Of a DNA stretch of 64,000 nucleotides, positions 12,393 through 25,819 are shown piece by piece; position 1 is the stretch's first letter, and every line of letters starts with the position of its first letter. The translations under genes were made by a program, and so were the position numbers. A model generated the notes under the pieces. It was not told where the DNA came from. It was given only the letters and a program-made list of their open reading frames with translations, and made no database searches. This DNA is from Apodospora peruviana (taxonomy: Eukaryota > Ascomycota > Sordariomycetes > Sordariales > Lasiosphaeriaceae), in NCBI GenBank assembly GCA_033439685.1, contig JAUEDM010000008.1:372001-436000 (forward strand), written 5' to 3'.

Positions 12393-15300
12393 CAACACGC
12401 ACATGCGTCCTGTCCTGTATGACCTGTGAGAAGAAGTAGGGGCAGACATCTCGTCGTGTCATGTGGCGGTTGATGACCACCCACGATACCACCAATACGA
12501 TCTCGCTCGTCGCGACTCGGCCTTGACGAGCATCGGTCCGACAGCTTGAACGACTAGCCGCCGAATATGGAAAGCTTACTTGAAACAGCCGCAATGAGCT
12601 GCATCCCCCACTCCTCTCACACGCTTGTGGCTGCTTTGTCGAGCGGGTTAGCAGCATCACAAAACAAGCTTAAATTGCTGACTGCTGCGGCCTTTCCGCC
12701 CGCCTTCTGCCACCCCCAGACCGGTGCATGCCCCGGCCTGTCAACCACCATAACTGGGATGAGAAAACTCTGTGTGATTACCCCTTATTAAGGGGGATAG
12801 TGATAACTCGAGCCTTTCCTATGCCCGCACTCCACAAAGAGTGTATCTCGCATGTGGGATGTGTAATGCCGATTCTTAAACTCCCCGTCAGCACTTTGCT
12901 TCGGCGGCAGCTCCGCCACTTGGCCGCATCACCAGCCTTGGAAAGGTAATGTTCGGGCGGCGGCATGGCCCAAGGGTGAAGGCCTCACCAAATAAAACCA
13001 TGCTGTTTGTGTACGGGTGTGTTCCTCATCCTATCTCATATGCCTCACATTCCTACCCTCTCCGTCAGTGCACTGCTCGGATCCTTGTTTAATACGCACC
13101 AGACAGAGAGACAGGGGGTAACTCTCCCCGTCCATCCTCACCTTGCGATGCTGGTCCGGGTCGACCCGCCTGCTACCGCTCATTGGATCCTGCACCTTTC
13201 GCTCTCGACCAGCGCACCGAGGTGCGGCCATAGCTTCCCAAGTCGTAGCTCGGTGTGTGTGTGTGTGTGTGCGGTAACCCCGAACGGGATAAGAGCCGCT
13301 TGCTTGCCCCACGGTGGACATCCATTACCATAAATATGGATCTTGTCCATGTTTTGCCATTCTGTCACATCGGACAGGCCGATGCATGATTACCCCAGGA
13401 AACTTGAGCGGGAGGCGGACTGTAGGGCCGCTTCAACCTACACTACGGAGATAGCTACAACCCGCACATATTTCACAGGTTGGCAGCTCACACATACGGA
13501 ATACAGACGGACGCATATGTACATGCCGTTTATTGGTGTTACCTTCATGATAACCGAGATGATGACGACGGGGATCACTTTCCGGTGGTGGCTAGTGCCA
13601 TGGCAGTGTTCCGGTGCGGTGCGGCGTGGGTTAGGGTGACGGCGGTGGTGAGACCACATTCAGGGGCCGGCGTTGTTCGCTGCTGCGTACAGACAACGGC
13701 TGACGGGCGGCTCTGCGGAGGGATGTCACCTTCCTCCTCCTTCTTCCCTTGAGACTTTGTTAGGTAGGGCTGGTGATATGTGCATGGATCATTGTCGACG
13801 ATGGCATCAGCGGCAACCAGCCTACCGGCCACTGGAAAACAAGGGGGATAGTTTTGACAGGTAGGCCCGAATCATGATGCAAGTGTATGCGTATGCATCT
13901 TCAAACATCGACCGTTGCAGAGGCTCATTATTCCTGGTCTGCGAACGGTAAACATGCCCCCTTTGGTTGCTGTAAGGCTTTCTCTAAACCTTAAAGTGGT
14001 GATAGCAACGTTTACTCCATATTTGTCGGGACAAGGCGGTATGTGAGCTGCGGTAGTTCGCCGAGAATATGGCCGTTCTGTCTTCTCAATAGGCAATGTG
14101 TGCCGAAAACAGGATCCGCGGAAAGCGGAGTTGGAACGTGCCTTTCCGAGATTTTGTTTTTCTGGTACATTTATATGCATGGACACGTACACGTACTGTA
14201 TGATGTATGCCTTGCAAGGAAAGCACAGACTCTCTCCCTTTGATATGCTGCGTAGGATGGAATCTACCAATACCCAGTACTTTCGGAAAAGGGAAAAAGA
14301 CATGTACTACTCCGTAACGGACAGGGCACGGGGTAATTCTCGGTATATTTCCGCAGTTTGGACGGAATATGGAATACTCCGTACATGGGGATGTTTCTCG
14401 CACTTTTCCTAGGTTTCAGTGCCCTTGAGTAGGTGACAATACCGGCGGCGCAGCAGTGCTTTTGCTATGGCGGCCGCCATCCGTCCGTCCGTCCGTGTTT
14501 GCTCGGTCTTTGGATGGAGACAGGCAGACATGAAGGCACACTGACAGGCAGCCACGGCTTGAAACCGGGTGGCGAGGCAGTCAGTGGGAATAATTAATCA
14601 TGTTTCGTTGCCTCGGTCTCCAAGTTCCGTGTTTAATAAACGGAGTGTGGACTGCTGCTGCCAGCGCGTATTGCGTATAGGGCTTAATTGAGCTAAGGTA
14701 GGTGCTGTATAATCCCAGATGGGTCATGGTCGTATTACTGCGGCGTGCAGGACCCTGACCCGGACAGAATCTGACAGCATATGGCGCACGACCGGGGGTG
14801 GGGGAGGGGAGGAGAGGTTGTTTGCCACGCGTTACCTTACCCTATATTAATACGCATCTGTGGCTCTCGGGAACAATAACTCGATGAAATTATCGATAGT
14901 ACGTACCAATAGTATCTGGGAACCTACCCTAGTGTAGTTAGAATCCTTCAAAGTGCCCTCCCTCCTTGATGACTGCTTGCCTTATGGGGGCGAAGATTGG
15001 AATTCAGGGGATGAGATCTTAGCGTCGTGGCGTGGAAGGTGGAAAGAAAAAGTTATCGAAGGGTAAAAGGTCAATACGGAGGTAGCCCTTTGAAGAGAGG
15101 GGTGTGAACGGATCAAGCTGCTAGTATTTTATCCTCGAAAACGGTCTGTCTCGTAAATCGTGTGTGTTGCAGAGGCAGGGAGCAGACGGACGGCTACGAC
15201 CGAAAAGAAAAAATACTAAGTACCTGGAGAAAGCAGTACCCGTATCTTCCTGGGAACGGACATAAGGAAATATACAGATACGCACGTCGGGTTAATGAAT

Positions 15301-18300
15301 TAACAAGCATTACTTGATATCAGATGGAGAGTGGTGTCGTTCAGGACGACTGGTCCTCGTGGCATGGCGGCTCACAGCCGCTCTAGAGTCTAAACTTGCC
15401 CTGTAACCGTGTGTACATACGAGTTAAATTGTTTGTGTTGTGGTGAGTCTAGGGTACGGTAGACGATAGACGGTAGCTGGCCTACTTTGGCGGTGCCATG
15501 ACCGCAGCATTGGCATGGCATGGCATGGTATCGTTGTAGTCCAGGGTAGGGGGTGTACTTACACTGCCGGCCGGAGAGTGGCCTCGATCTGGTAAGTCAT
15601 CTCCTCGCTGAGTTGATAAACATGACGCACGCCCGATGGTTGAGTGAAGATGACAACAATACCAGGGTTTACAGTACATAGATGGCATGACTTAAGTCGG
15701 CGACAAGCCAGACAGGAGAGCATCCCATAATTTGTTAGTTGAGCCTCGGCAATCTGCAGTCCTCGCAGTTGTGGTCGTGCGGTTCTTCCCGCAATGGCAG
15801 AATCCAAGGATTGTAGTCCGTATACTGCACGCTGTCAGGTACGTAGGTACCTTCCTGTATGCACGCCTGTGAAGAACGAAAGTAAGCGCTAGAATGTGTT
15901 TGCGACGTCCAGAGTAGTTTTTGGCGTATGTTCTCGCTGTAAGACCTGATAATCATGGTCCTGTAACACCTCGGCAGTTACATCAACTACTAATCAGCTG
16001 CTGCATCGTCAGACGCATCATGAGTAACTGACCGAGCTAGAAGTTTGACTGTGGAGATATCTGCCTAGAACCAATATTGGCTCACATCGATGCAAAGATC
16101 TTATGTCAGGCATCGACAGTCTTGATCTCTTTTCAACCTTCGTATCTGACGGCAATAAACGTGTAAAAAACAAGGTATAAACGTAGGTGGGATATTTATG
16201 TTGCTGCCTTGAGCTTGTTTACGAGCCGCCCAATGAGCAAAAGACGAGGCTGAAAGTGGACCAGCGTTAATGTTTTGACCAGTATACCGGAATGTGGGGG
16301 GTTCTCTTTGCGGTTATGCAGGTTCGATATGTCCGTGAGAGCGCCGACAGAACAGTTCCTTTCACTCGAGAAATGAATAAGCAACATCTGAGTACCTGTG
16401 CATCGGTCCTGCTACGCTAATTATAAGTATCAGGCCAGGGAAACGGCGGTCTACATGTGGTGTTGATGGCCACATGTACTAAAGCCGCATATTTGTGTAA
16501 CTGTTGTCTCCGACTGGTTACACGACGTACGTGATTAAGTTGCTTTCAGTATCACGATCTGGTGCGGGAATCTCGGCCGATGAGTCCCCGGGCCTCCTTC
16601 AGCACTGTGTGTAGGGCTACCTACGAAGGTACCTGACCTAAGGTACCCAGCTAGGCAGCCGGATTCGGTGTCATTATTCGTAAGGGATGGCGCACTGGCT
16701 TAGTTTATCTCCATCTACGCCATCCGCTTGGCCTGATCCGTGGTCTGAGATTAGCTGACCCACGCTGTCGGGTCTTTATGTCTACACTTGACACGACTTG
16801 AATGTATCTACCGTTATTTGTATGCTGTCCCTGTTTTAATATAGTGCCACTCAAGTTCTGGCGATATAATGACCAATCTGAATGACAAGATACTTCACAT
16901 TGGTGTGCCTACAGTATATCAATATCAGGCTGCAGCCGGGCAAACAGTTCCAGTGGGTCTCTGACTCTCAGATCAGGCATGGCGAGAATCAAAACCCAAA
17001 TTTTCATCAGTGATTAAATGTAAAGCCGGTACCCAGTTAATGTCCCGTTTCTGCCTGCGGAAACAAAGTCAGGGCGAACATCGGCCGCGGTACAATATAA
17101 TGTTGTGCATCTTAATCCGAGAGATACGTACCCAAGCATCAGGGTAGGCAGGCAGCCACATCAGGTGGGATGCACTCAGCTATCCGGTCCCTGATAGCCG
17201 AGTTTTAAGACCCCAAACTGACTGGAAACAAAAAAACAAACTTGGCTTATGGTGTTGAGCCTCAGAGCAACTACCGAGCTGACAACCATGGCAGCGTCTG
17301 CGTGGTTGAGGCGGCGCGTCATCTGACTCCGTTTTCTGGCTGCCTGTCATACACCGTTTCCTGATTTCGCGTTCTTTTGTGCGTTCTGCAAAGTAAAGTA
17401 AGCACGGGAACTACCTAACAATCTCGATCCATGGGACTGCACCTAGGTAAGTATTCAGAGAGGATCAAGGTCAGCCAGATCCTTCTGCCTTGATTCCAAA
17501 CGTTGTGAACTCGGGGACCTCGGTTTCGTTAGAACCGGATACGGTCGTGTGAGAATGACAGTATGTGACACGCTGAGCTTACCATGGCAACCATGATGTA
17601 CTCAGCAAGCCACCACACCCAGTTAACCTCCGGGTCCACTCGGATGTTATAGTTTGCTAGTGAGATTAGATATGCGCATCCCGGTGAGCTACCATTGTAC
17701 AGCGATGCCTAACAGTCATCATCACAACTCCTGTTGGATTGTACAACCACTGCCAACGTGCCAAAAGGTTTGGCAATTCGCGGTCGTACGCCTTAAAGTG
17801 CTTAACAGTTGTCATCTCACCCTCCATCGGTATCATGACGGGCGAGATGGCCCGAGTTCAGGTCACATCATGATGCTGACTTGTACTCGGTTCCACGAAT
17901 ATTCATTCCTCTTCAAACTCCAAATAACCAAAGACTCCGAGTCGTGTAACCAGTTCCCGCACGGGACACATTGATTTGAGATGCAGAGCGGCCGCTGTGT
18001 AACAATCCGCCTCTTTGTGGATGGTTGCAAGCGCAGACCGGTTCATCATCGGCGTTATGCCACCACCAACTACGTCCAATCGCGAAATGAGTCTGACATA
18101 GGGGATCTGTGTGTCCATGTTTTCACACTCAGATTGATGGAATCTGGTTCTCATCCCGTCTCTTGCCGCGCAACGACTTGCTTTCGAGTAACACAAGAGA
18201 TAATGATGAGACATGGGGAAAAAAGAACTCTGCTTTTGTTGGAAGTGACGCAGCGGGGTTGCTGAGTGGCTGTGCTGTGCCGCAGTATCGCGAGAAACTT

Positions 18301-20685
18301 CCCGCCGGGGTTTGGTCCGGCCAGCTTCTCCTCAATTGGCGCGCCAAGAAGCTGTCGAGCTTCGGGCTTTTGGTGTGGAAGAGGTGCCAACCTTGTAGGG
18401 CTGACTAACCGACGCCCGCTAATAAAGCACGGCGATGTTGATGCGTGGAGCTAGATCCGTGCTTTAGATTGCTCCACCCCACCTTCTTTTCGGCCCTTGC
18501 CAGGTCAGACGCCGCCAGCGATGTGATGAAAGCGAGCGAGCGATCCAGTCTTCCCGTTTCTCCAAACTCAAAAAATAAAAATAAAAATAAGAATAATAAA
18601 ACCGGAGATTTTTATGATCGGTTTATTTTCGTCTGACTAACCGGCGACCTGCCAAAACCCCGCCATTCCTTTTCCGAGTCCTGCCCAGACCTCCTCTGTG
18701 CCTCCCTCAAACCGCAAGTCCCAGTCGATCATCTGATCTGGTTTCAGTAAGGTAGGTACTTACCAGGTGTGTTTTAATGGATGGAACCTGTGCCTGGATT
18801 TGTTTCGTGGTTGAGAGGCGACCTTCGGCTCCGAAGTCGTCAAAGACCGAACCGCGGCAGGTTAGGCAGACAGACGTTCCTCATTCGCACGCTTACCTTG
18901 ACTTGCTGCGTGGATACAACGCCGCCGGTAATGTTGCAGCAGTTGAAGAAGGGAACATGGAGCTCAAATTGACAAACCACTAGGATTTTGTCCACCAAGG
19001 TGGTTCCGCCTAACCTAACCTACGTAACAAATCTGGGCTGCCCTGAACTAACTGGGTCTGACGTCGTCAGAGGTAAGGTATGTAGGTCGTCGGCGGCCAA
19101 GCCAAGCCAAGAATATGCCCACGATGGGCTGTCCGATGGGCAGCTCGCGGCCCACCATACTGACCATAGTACCGCTGCGACCTAGGCGGCCGGCGGCTCG
19201 CTCTGGGTAAGGTACCTACGGTAATTGCCATGTTGATTACCCGACCTACCTCGAACCCGGAACCGATCATCAACATGGACCGTGATGTGTTCACTGCATA
19301 CGGCGAAGCAAGGCAAAGCGGATGAGATGAGGGGGTGTCAGTCATTCCTTCGGAAGCCACATCACACTTCACACAACCATGATCCAATACTTTCCTTAAC
19401 CGGTAACCAGATCATTACGGTTAATTTGTTTTGCTTGCTGGTGAGGTGTGGTCATGCGTACATACATCTACTGAATGTTGAGTGGTGGTGATGGTGATCC
19501 TCCAGAGTGTCTGTCTTGGTCTCGCTTGTCCTCACCATATTGAGCAGCGAGCAAGCAAGCACAACCCATGGCGCGGGGCACGAACGTACAGTTCATGTAA
19601 TCTGTGTCTGTTACGCCCGTAAGGCTCTTCTTTTGTCAGCAGCGAACAGGGACGAAAAACGGTAAGCACTAGTCCTGATACAGGCAATGAATGGAACCCA
19701 AGTACTTACCTTACCTAGAGTACCGGTACGTTACCTTCCCACAAACCACTGGCTTGGTCTGTAGTGTTTCGGCTCACTGTAAGAAAATTCGTAATTCGGA
19801 CTTTAATCCGTATCATGTCTTGCAAATATCTCCGCGGTTTATTTCTTGCCGAGCTTAGTCTTCTGGTAACCCACGGACTAACCAAACCGAGATACCTCCT
19901 CACATGAGGTGGAGTATGCCATGATATGCAGGATGTGATAATAATGCCTTTGCCTACCTTAGACTACTTTTCACAATGTAATCGACTTGGGACGATAGAA
20001 CACACTGACCGTTAATGTGACCCCACCGCCCACTACTGGCGGGCCACCGGTCCTCGTTTTCGTTCACCTATAAAACGGTCAGGCTGTAACGAACATTGAT
20101 CCCATACAGACACTTATCAGGTATCTCCGTTTCTTCTTGACCACCCGAACTTTCATTCTAAGCCTTGAATTTTGGCAGACTGTTGCAAGTCAGTCGAACA
20201 TACCCTCCTTTTGTAGCCGACGATGTAGCAGTGCGTGTGTGGGTTACATTCATACTGGTCATAACACAGTACATGTAGTCTGCATGGCCATCGGCTAACG
20301 GTTCGATAGTTATACGATTGGAGGAGAATCGTCCGGGAAGTTTGTTTCCTTTGCGTGAGCAAACAGGATAACCGAGTTAGGCTGCAGGAAGCTCTGCAGG
20401 TAGATACTTGAATTTGGCCATTCATCGATGGTGGACTCAGTTACTGATGTTGGGGTGAACTACAGGTACCGAGGCATCATGAAATATTTGCTTGGACGGG
20501 CATTAATATGCTGCATCCAGTGTTCGATACGCTGACCGGCGGACCAACAGACTCCCGCTAAGCGTATGAGTATGGCATCACGGAAAACAAGGTATTAGAT
20601 CATCCTTAACCCCCTTTCTCCACAAGTACACATCTAACTATTATCTGCATTCTGTTGTCTTGAGCAAGAAAGGTATAGTAAGTTC
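12393..20685. other. 8.3-kb gene desert
   Basis: No frame longer than about 145 codons and no recognisable domain was found on either strand. Small features seen are the inverted repeat CCCCTTATTAAGGGG at 12781-12795, the GT repeat at 13253-13271, a CCGT tetranucleotide run near 14482-14495, several ACTCCGTA words at about 14310-14385, and GGTACCTTA/TAGGTACC words throughout. There are no terminal repeats, transposase motifs or tRNA cloverleaf that I could recognise. Confidence 0.55.
13253..13271. repeat. GT dinucleotide microsatellite
   Basis: Nine GT units plus one G lie in non-coding DNA. Confidence 0.9.
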
Positions 20686-23600
20686 TCACTTCTCGCTGAG
20701 AAGCTTCTTCACATACTCTTTATCCCGCATCAGATGCTGATAGTCGGCATGTCCAACCACATTCACCGAGAAATTGGTCTCCCGCCACCCCATAGCCCAG
20801 GCGGTATCCTTCCCCAGCTTGACGTCGACCTTGGGCGGCACCACACCGGCATAGTTCTCATCCTCTTCCTTATGAGAGTACTCACGCCCATCATAATCAC
20901 TGTTATCTCTCTCTTTCCATTTCTTGAGCTCATTCTCCTTCTTCTTACGCTCCAACTCCAACCCCTCAAGCGCCTCCTCAGCTCCCTTCACCAGCGTATC
21001 TCTCACACTCTTCTTTTCCCCTACTACCTTTATCACACTCCCGTCCTATCACACTCCCGTCCAAGCAAAACGGGTAGCTCCGCAAGACTGTCCACCGGCT
21101 CGTCTGTCTCCGAGGTGAACTACCGCAACCCCATCCGCCAGTCCACGGAACTGCTCAGCCACACACCTCAAAAACTCAACGCTCTCTCTAAACAGAGTAA
21201 AATAATCCAGATCAAGCACCGGGTCGAGCTGTGTAACCAAGCTCTCATCTAGCAACTGAAGCAGTTGAATAGGCAAGAGATGTTTGCGCAGCGCTTTGCG
21301 CTTCAGCTCGCGCTCTGCCGCCTCATCTAGGCTACTACTCCCAACAAAAGTAGGGAAAAGGTCCGGCTCATCGCCGCCTTTGCGGGACCAAGAGGCAGGG
21401 ATCTTGCCATCTTGGCTGCGGACCGGTTGGAGCAGACTCGGACTCTTCTTCTTTGAGCTGCTACCGTCGTTTGTAGACTTATTAGTTGGGAGGTAGCAGA
21501 GCCTTTTATGGAGAAACTATGGTAGTGCTGGTAGAAGAGGTAGTGGCATTGTTACTCGTCAAGCCGTTAGTGATAGCCTGCGGAGTAAATTCCCTTTCGT
21601 GGTCGAGTTTTAAACACAAAATGGTCAGCTCCTCGAGGTACTGCAGGAAGTAATAGCAGTCCCTACGATTAGCGGCGTAGCGGTTGTACAGCGCCTCACG
21701 AATGCCGATTCTCCCAGCAAATTCCTTCTTGATGCAAGCTGTTTGGATTTCTTGGTAGGTAGGGTTTCCTGGAGCCGCAAATACCGGCGCAAAGCTGACG
21801 AAATTGTTGAGGAGTGCGGCGAAATCGGATTCTTCTTCTGGGTCTAAACCGCGCTTGAAGACGCTCTCGTCCGTGTAAGCCGTCGCAAGCCACTGATCCA
21901 TCACCTCCCATTTTGGTATGGTAGAGCCAGTCTCAGCAGCAGCTTCGTTGAGCGGCAATGTAGAGATAACACGCCGTGTCGACAATGTACGAGTTGCCCG
22001 TCAATGCGTGACCCAAATGGCTCGCTACCAGCCGGGTACGGAACAGGAGCAGACCGGCCCACACGGGCTCGTGTTTGAGAAGACGAAAGGACTCCATCCC
22101 GCCCTCGGCATCTTCGAACCGGCCGACGCGCCGCCAGCGGAGCTGCTTGTCGTGATACGTGATGTCGGGGAGCATGAAGCGGTCGATCTCCTTGATACGC
22201 TGGTGCATGGAGCGCGCGAGTTTCGTTCTTGGTCCGGTGGTCATGTCTCCCATATTAAACTCCAGCGCCTCTTTTTTACTTCTCGCGCCTTGCGCTGCAT
22301 CTCCCTGAAAGCGTTGCCGGCCTTGGTTTCGAGGATGGTGCGGATGTCGAGCCACAGCTGCACCGACAAGATCAGCCTGATCGAGGTTTCGGCCACCATG
22401 GACTGGGCTCCCCTCTGGGCATTGTCCCTCTTTGGACCCTTGCGTCGGAAGGCGTCCTCGAGGCTGGGCATGAGCTCGGGCTCTGCTGGGAGCAGGAAAT
22501 CCTCCTCGCCATCCGTTTTGAGCGCGCGGATCACACTGATGTCTGGCATGCTGTCTGTCCTGGAAGGCGTAAAACTCCAGCACGGATTGTTCCTTGGGGT
22601 CTGTGGTGCCATACCGGTGGCTGCAGGCTGGCCGTTCCACGTCTGGAACCGTGTGTGTCTGCCCTATAGGGCAAATTTTGAGAGCGTGGGTCATGAGGGA
22701 CCAGGCCCGGAATGCGACACGCTGGGCCGCGAGTCCCATCTTGATGTTGTGGGACCTGATGGAGGTTGGCACGCCGGTGTCTTTGTCTAAAGTCACATGG
22801 TTCATGGCGGTGGTGATCGACGAGCCTCCGTCGGAACCCGGCGTCTCAAACGAGCTCGTCATCTTGCGACGTACCAACCAACTCCATGAGCAGCCAGGTA
22901 AAGTCTGTCAGGTGCTGGTGCTTGTTGCCCAGCAGCTTCTCCATGTCTTGCTCGAGCTTGTGAAACAGCTCGAAGGCCGCGTTGGTGAGCACGGCCAAGC
23001 CGTCGAGCGACGCCGGTTGTTCATTGTAATAGTAGTCGCACCACCGCTCCAGGACGTAATCTTTGATCTCGTGAAGTCCTTAAACAGGCAGTAGATGAGC
23101 ATGTATGGGTCGAACGGGTCGTCGTCTTCGTCCTCCATGTCCATGGTGTAGTTGGTCATGAAGTCGACGTCATCGATCCATTCGGTCATTGCTTCCGGTT
23201 TAGTTACTGCTCGAGACTTCTTTTTCTTGAGCTTGGCTTTCTGTGATCTCTTGCTCTGGTTGGTGGTGGTCCGGCTGAGGCTGTCTGCATCGGCGTCGTC
23301 TGAATCTCCATCCGCTGCTGCACCACGACAGCCATAGACACCATAGACTCCGAGATAGCTGGACATGTTGGTCAGGTCGTCAACGGCGACAATATCAGCG
23401 TCGTCTTTGGTTTCTGAGCCCTGATGTTTGGGGCTCGCCTTGGCAAGTAGTTGGTCAAATTTGGCGAGCATGCGATCCAGAATGTTGATCATGTGGCTGT
23501 GCGTCGCGTTGCTTCTCTTCAGCCTGTCGTCCTTGGACTTGAGCCCAGCAGCGTGGAAGAACTTGGCGCTGCGCTTGCGCAGGCTCACGACATGTCGAAG

Positions 23601-23831
23601 CATGTTGATGGGCGCTTCCGGCACGCCGTCGGGGTGAGCGTGGTCGACTATGGTCTGGGCCATCCGCTCAAGCTCCTTTAGACGGATGAGACTGGGCTCG
23701 TCCGGTGGGAAGTCATCGTGTTTCTTTTTCTTCTGCCTCCGCGATTTCTTGTCTGGCTGGACGTCATTCGCTCCATCTTCTTGGCTGAGCTTTGAGTTGA
23801 ATCCATGATTATTGATTTGGAGTTGTTGCAA
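20686..23831 (-). pseudogene. DUF6604-type fungal protein, multiply frameshifted
   Basis: Read from 23831 downwards, the protein is recognisable but spread over different frames. The first frame (to about 23073) contains a Lys-rich stretch and INMLRHVVSLRKRSAKFF, typical of DUF6604. A one-base gap at about 23072 then moves to HEIKDYVLERW, ending at TGA 22846-22848. Later segments run at 22612-22270, then across the T6 run 22272-22277 into the frame used to about 21950, then 21985-21506, and finally from about 21495 a segment with LLQLLDESLVTQLDPVLDLDYF. A 16-bp tandem duplication at 21031-21062 precedes a last segment. At least five breaks with no splice signals make this a pseudogene rather than a gene with introns. 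The normal N-terminus was not found. These proteins have no established function. Confidence 0.7.
21031..21062. repeat. Perfect 16-bp tandem duplication inside the pseudogene
   Basis: The unit TATCACACTCCCGTCC occurs at 21031-21046 and again at 21047-21062. Sixteen is not a multiple of three, so the duplication shifts the minus-strand frame, and it places a TAG in the frame used downstream. Confidence 0.95.
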
Positions 23832-25819
23832 AGAGGACGGAGAAATGGGCGGTGAACAAGCCGGAACTCAACCGGATAAGGCCAACAAGCAAGCTCAAAG
23901 TGGAGTCTAAAGGAGAGCGCCTTTAACGCACTACTCCCTGTGGTCTTGATTGGTCGAATGACTCGAATCACTGTGGCGGCCAGATCCACTTATATGCCTC
24001 TATTCACGACCCAGATCCCAACCGAAAGGAAGAAGTACATAGAGTGGAAATGTTGGGTTCATCCGTATCTGAATGATCAGCGAAGCAGCTGAGGGAGCTC
24101 GCTCGATGCTGTAAGGTGCGTTTCGCAATTTCGGATGCGACTTTTATATTCATAAGGGGAAGCTTTCCTTTCTGGTCATCTGCCACTCCGGTAAGACCAA
24201 GTGCTTCCACTGCAAACAAGCAATCGTTTATCACTCTGATCATGGATACAGAGCAAACGGTGCTACACAAAGGTTATAGTTACCTACTTCTGCAACTCTT
24301 TCTTCTGTATGATCTACGCGCTGAGAAAGAGCTGTTTGCGGTTCTGGTCAAACGTAAACAGCACAGGCGGTGATGCTGGCTTGCCTGACCCCCTTTAATA
24401 TAGCAAACAGAGAAGTGCTTTTACTGTTTCTGGGGGCAACTAACTAGGTAACTAGGTAGGTAACTTACCTTACCTACCTCATCTAGCTGATCACTAATTA
24501 CACACCCATTTCCGCTTCTGGACTTCGTAGTGTCATGTCGTCGAGAGCTCACCAACGGCACCACCGGCCACACACCCAACCTTGCTGCTGCGTCACAAAC
24601 AAAGACTGTAACGTCCAACTGCAACGCAACTAAGGCAGCTAATACGCTATTGGATAGCGCAAGATGCGAGTGCCCAATGTCTGGAGAGTCCGATTCCCGA
24701 CAGATTTATATCGGGATTTCCCCAACAGGGTATAAGTTTCAGACCCTTCAGATGATACCACCTCGGCTATGTAGGAGGTCAGAGCCGGACCTTGCTTGTA
24801 GGTATGCGTTGTTCTTGCGTCTGCAGATCATCTTCGTCCTTTATTGTTCAACCTTACCCACCCGCAAAAGCTCAGCCAAACCATCCAATTTTTCTCAACG
24901 ATGTAGAATAATCCTTCAAGGAAACCCTGAGCAGATCTTGAATGGATGTTTTAAGCTTTCTGGGTGGCCTCAATCCCTTCTCTGCGGCCGGTGTACTACA
25001 TGGTATCTCACAACGATATGCGGCCACCAAGGTGGATGGACTGGAATGCTACTACCGGAATTGTACTGCAATAATTCTGATTGACGAATCTGATGCTGCT
25101 GCTGCTGCTCCTTCCCAGTCAGCTGGTTGTTCTCCATTGAGGTTGGTAATTCTGTCTTCCTTGGCTTGTGTATCAAAATGCGAAGAATGACGAGCCGGTG
25201 TTTGGTGGCTTGCCGACGGTCAGCATGCAGCAGCACCAGCAGCAACAGCTGCATGCCCCCTCTCCTCTCCTGCAGTAGTCGCAGCAAGACCCCCAAAAAC
25301 CATCGAAGCAGGCGAGGTACTTGCGGGATTTCCGAGCCAAAGTATCTTTCTCCCATTATCGATCTCGGTTCGAAGAAACCCAACCCACGCCCCTGGTCAT
25401 GACTTCGAGCTTCTCTTTCCGGATGCAGGAGACAGGGATAATGTAGCTTGCCAACACGGACTTTCTTCTTTTTCTTTGTAGCTTGTTGCGGGCTGGCAAG
25501 CATCGTCATGCACGAAACAGATGATACGCATGTACATACCTACATAATATGCCCCCGTCTGTCCGTCGGTCATGTCCGCCCGCTCGCACAGATCTTTAAT
25601 ATCCTCACACCCCTCCTTTGGTTCCTCCTCTAACGGGAAAGGGCACTTGACGTTTGTCGTTTATGGTGAAACTCGCCAAGTTAAGACTGATGATAATACC
25701 TGGCTGCACTGACGACTATGCTGCTGCTGCGGCTGCTGCACCCTTTTATTTAACATTGGTTTCGATGTTGCTCAATGCTGGGAATCACCACCAACCCCAA
25801 GCAAACTATACTTCGACGG
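23832..25819. other. Intergenic region, no supported gene
   Basis: Frames at about 24530-25084 (+) and 24970-25509 (-) overlap on opposite strands and lack domains. CAG/CTG-rich DNA at about 25220-25270 creates Gln-, Leu- or Cys-rich translations that look artificial. The words GGTAACTTACC and AGGTAGGT are clustered at 24440-24485. Confidence 0.5.

Noticed and set aside
24530..25084. 184-codon plus-strand frame
   Set aside because: No domain, a mixed composition, and overlapping frames on both strands; no splice support.
25195..25370. Cysteine-rich minus-strand translation (CCDYCRRGEGACSCCCW)
   Set aside because: It looked like a secreted Cys-rich peptide, but it has no ATG or signal peptide, and the Cys run comes from CAG/CTG-rich DNA.
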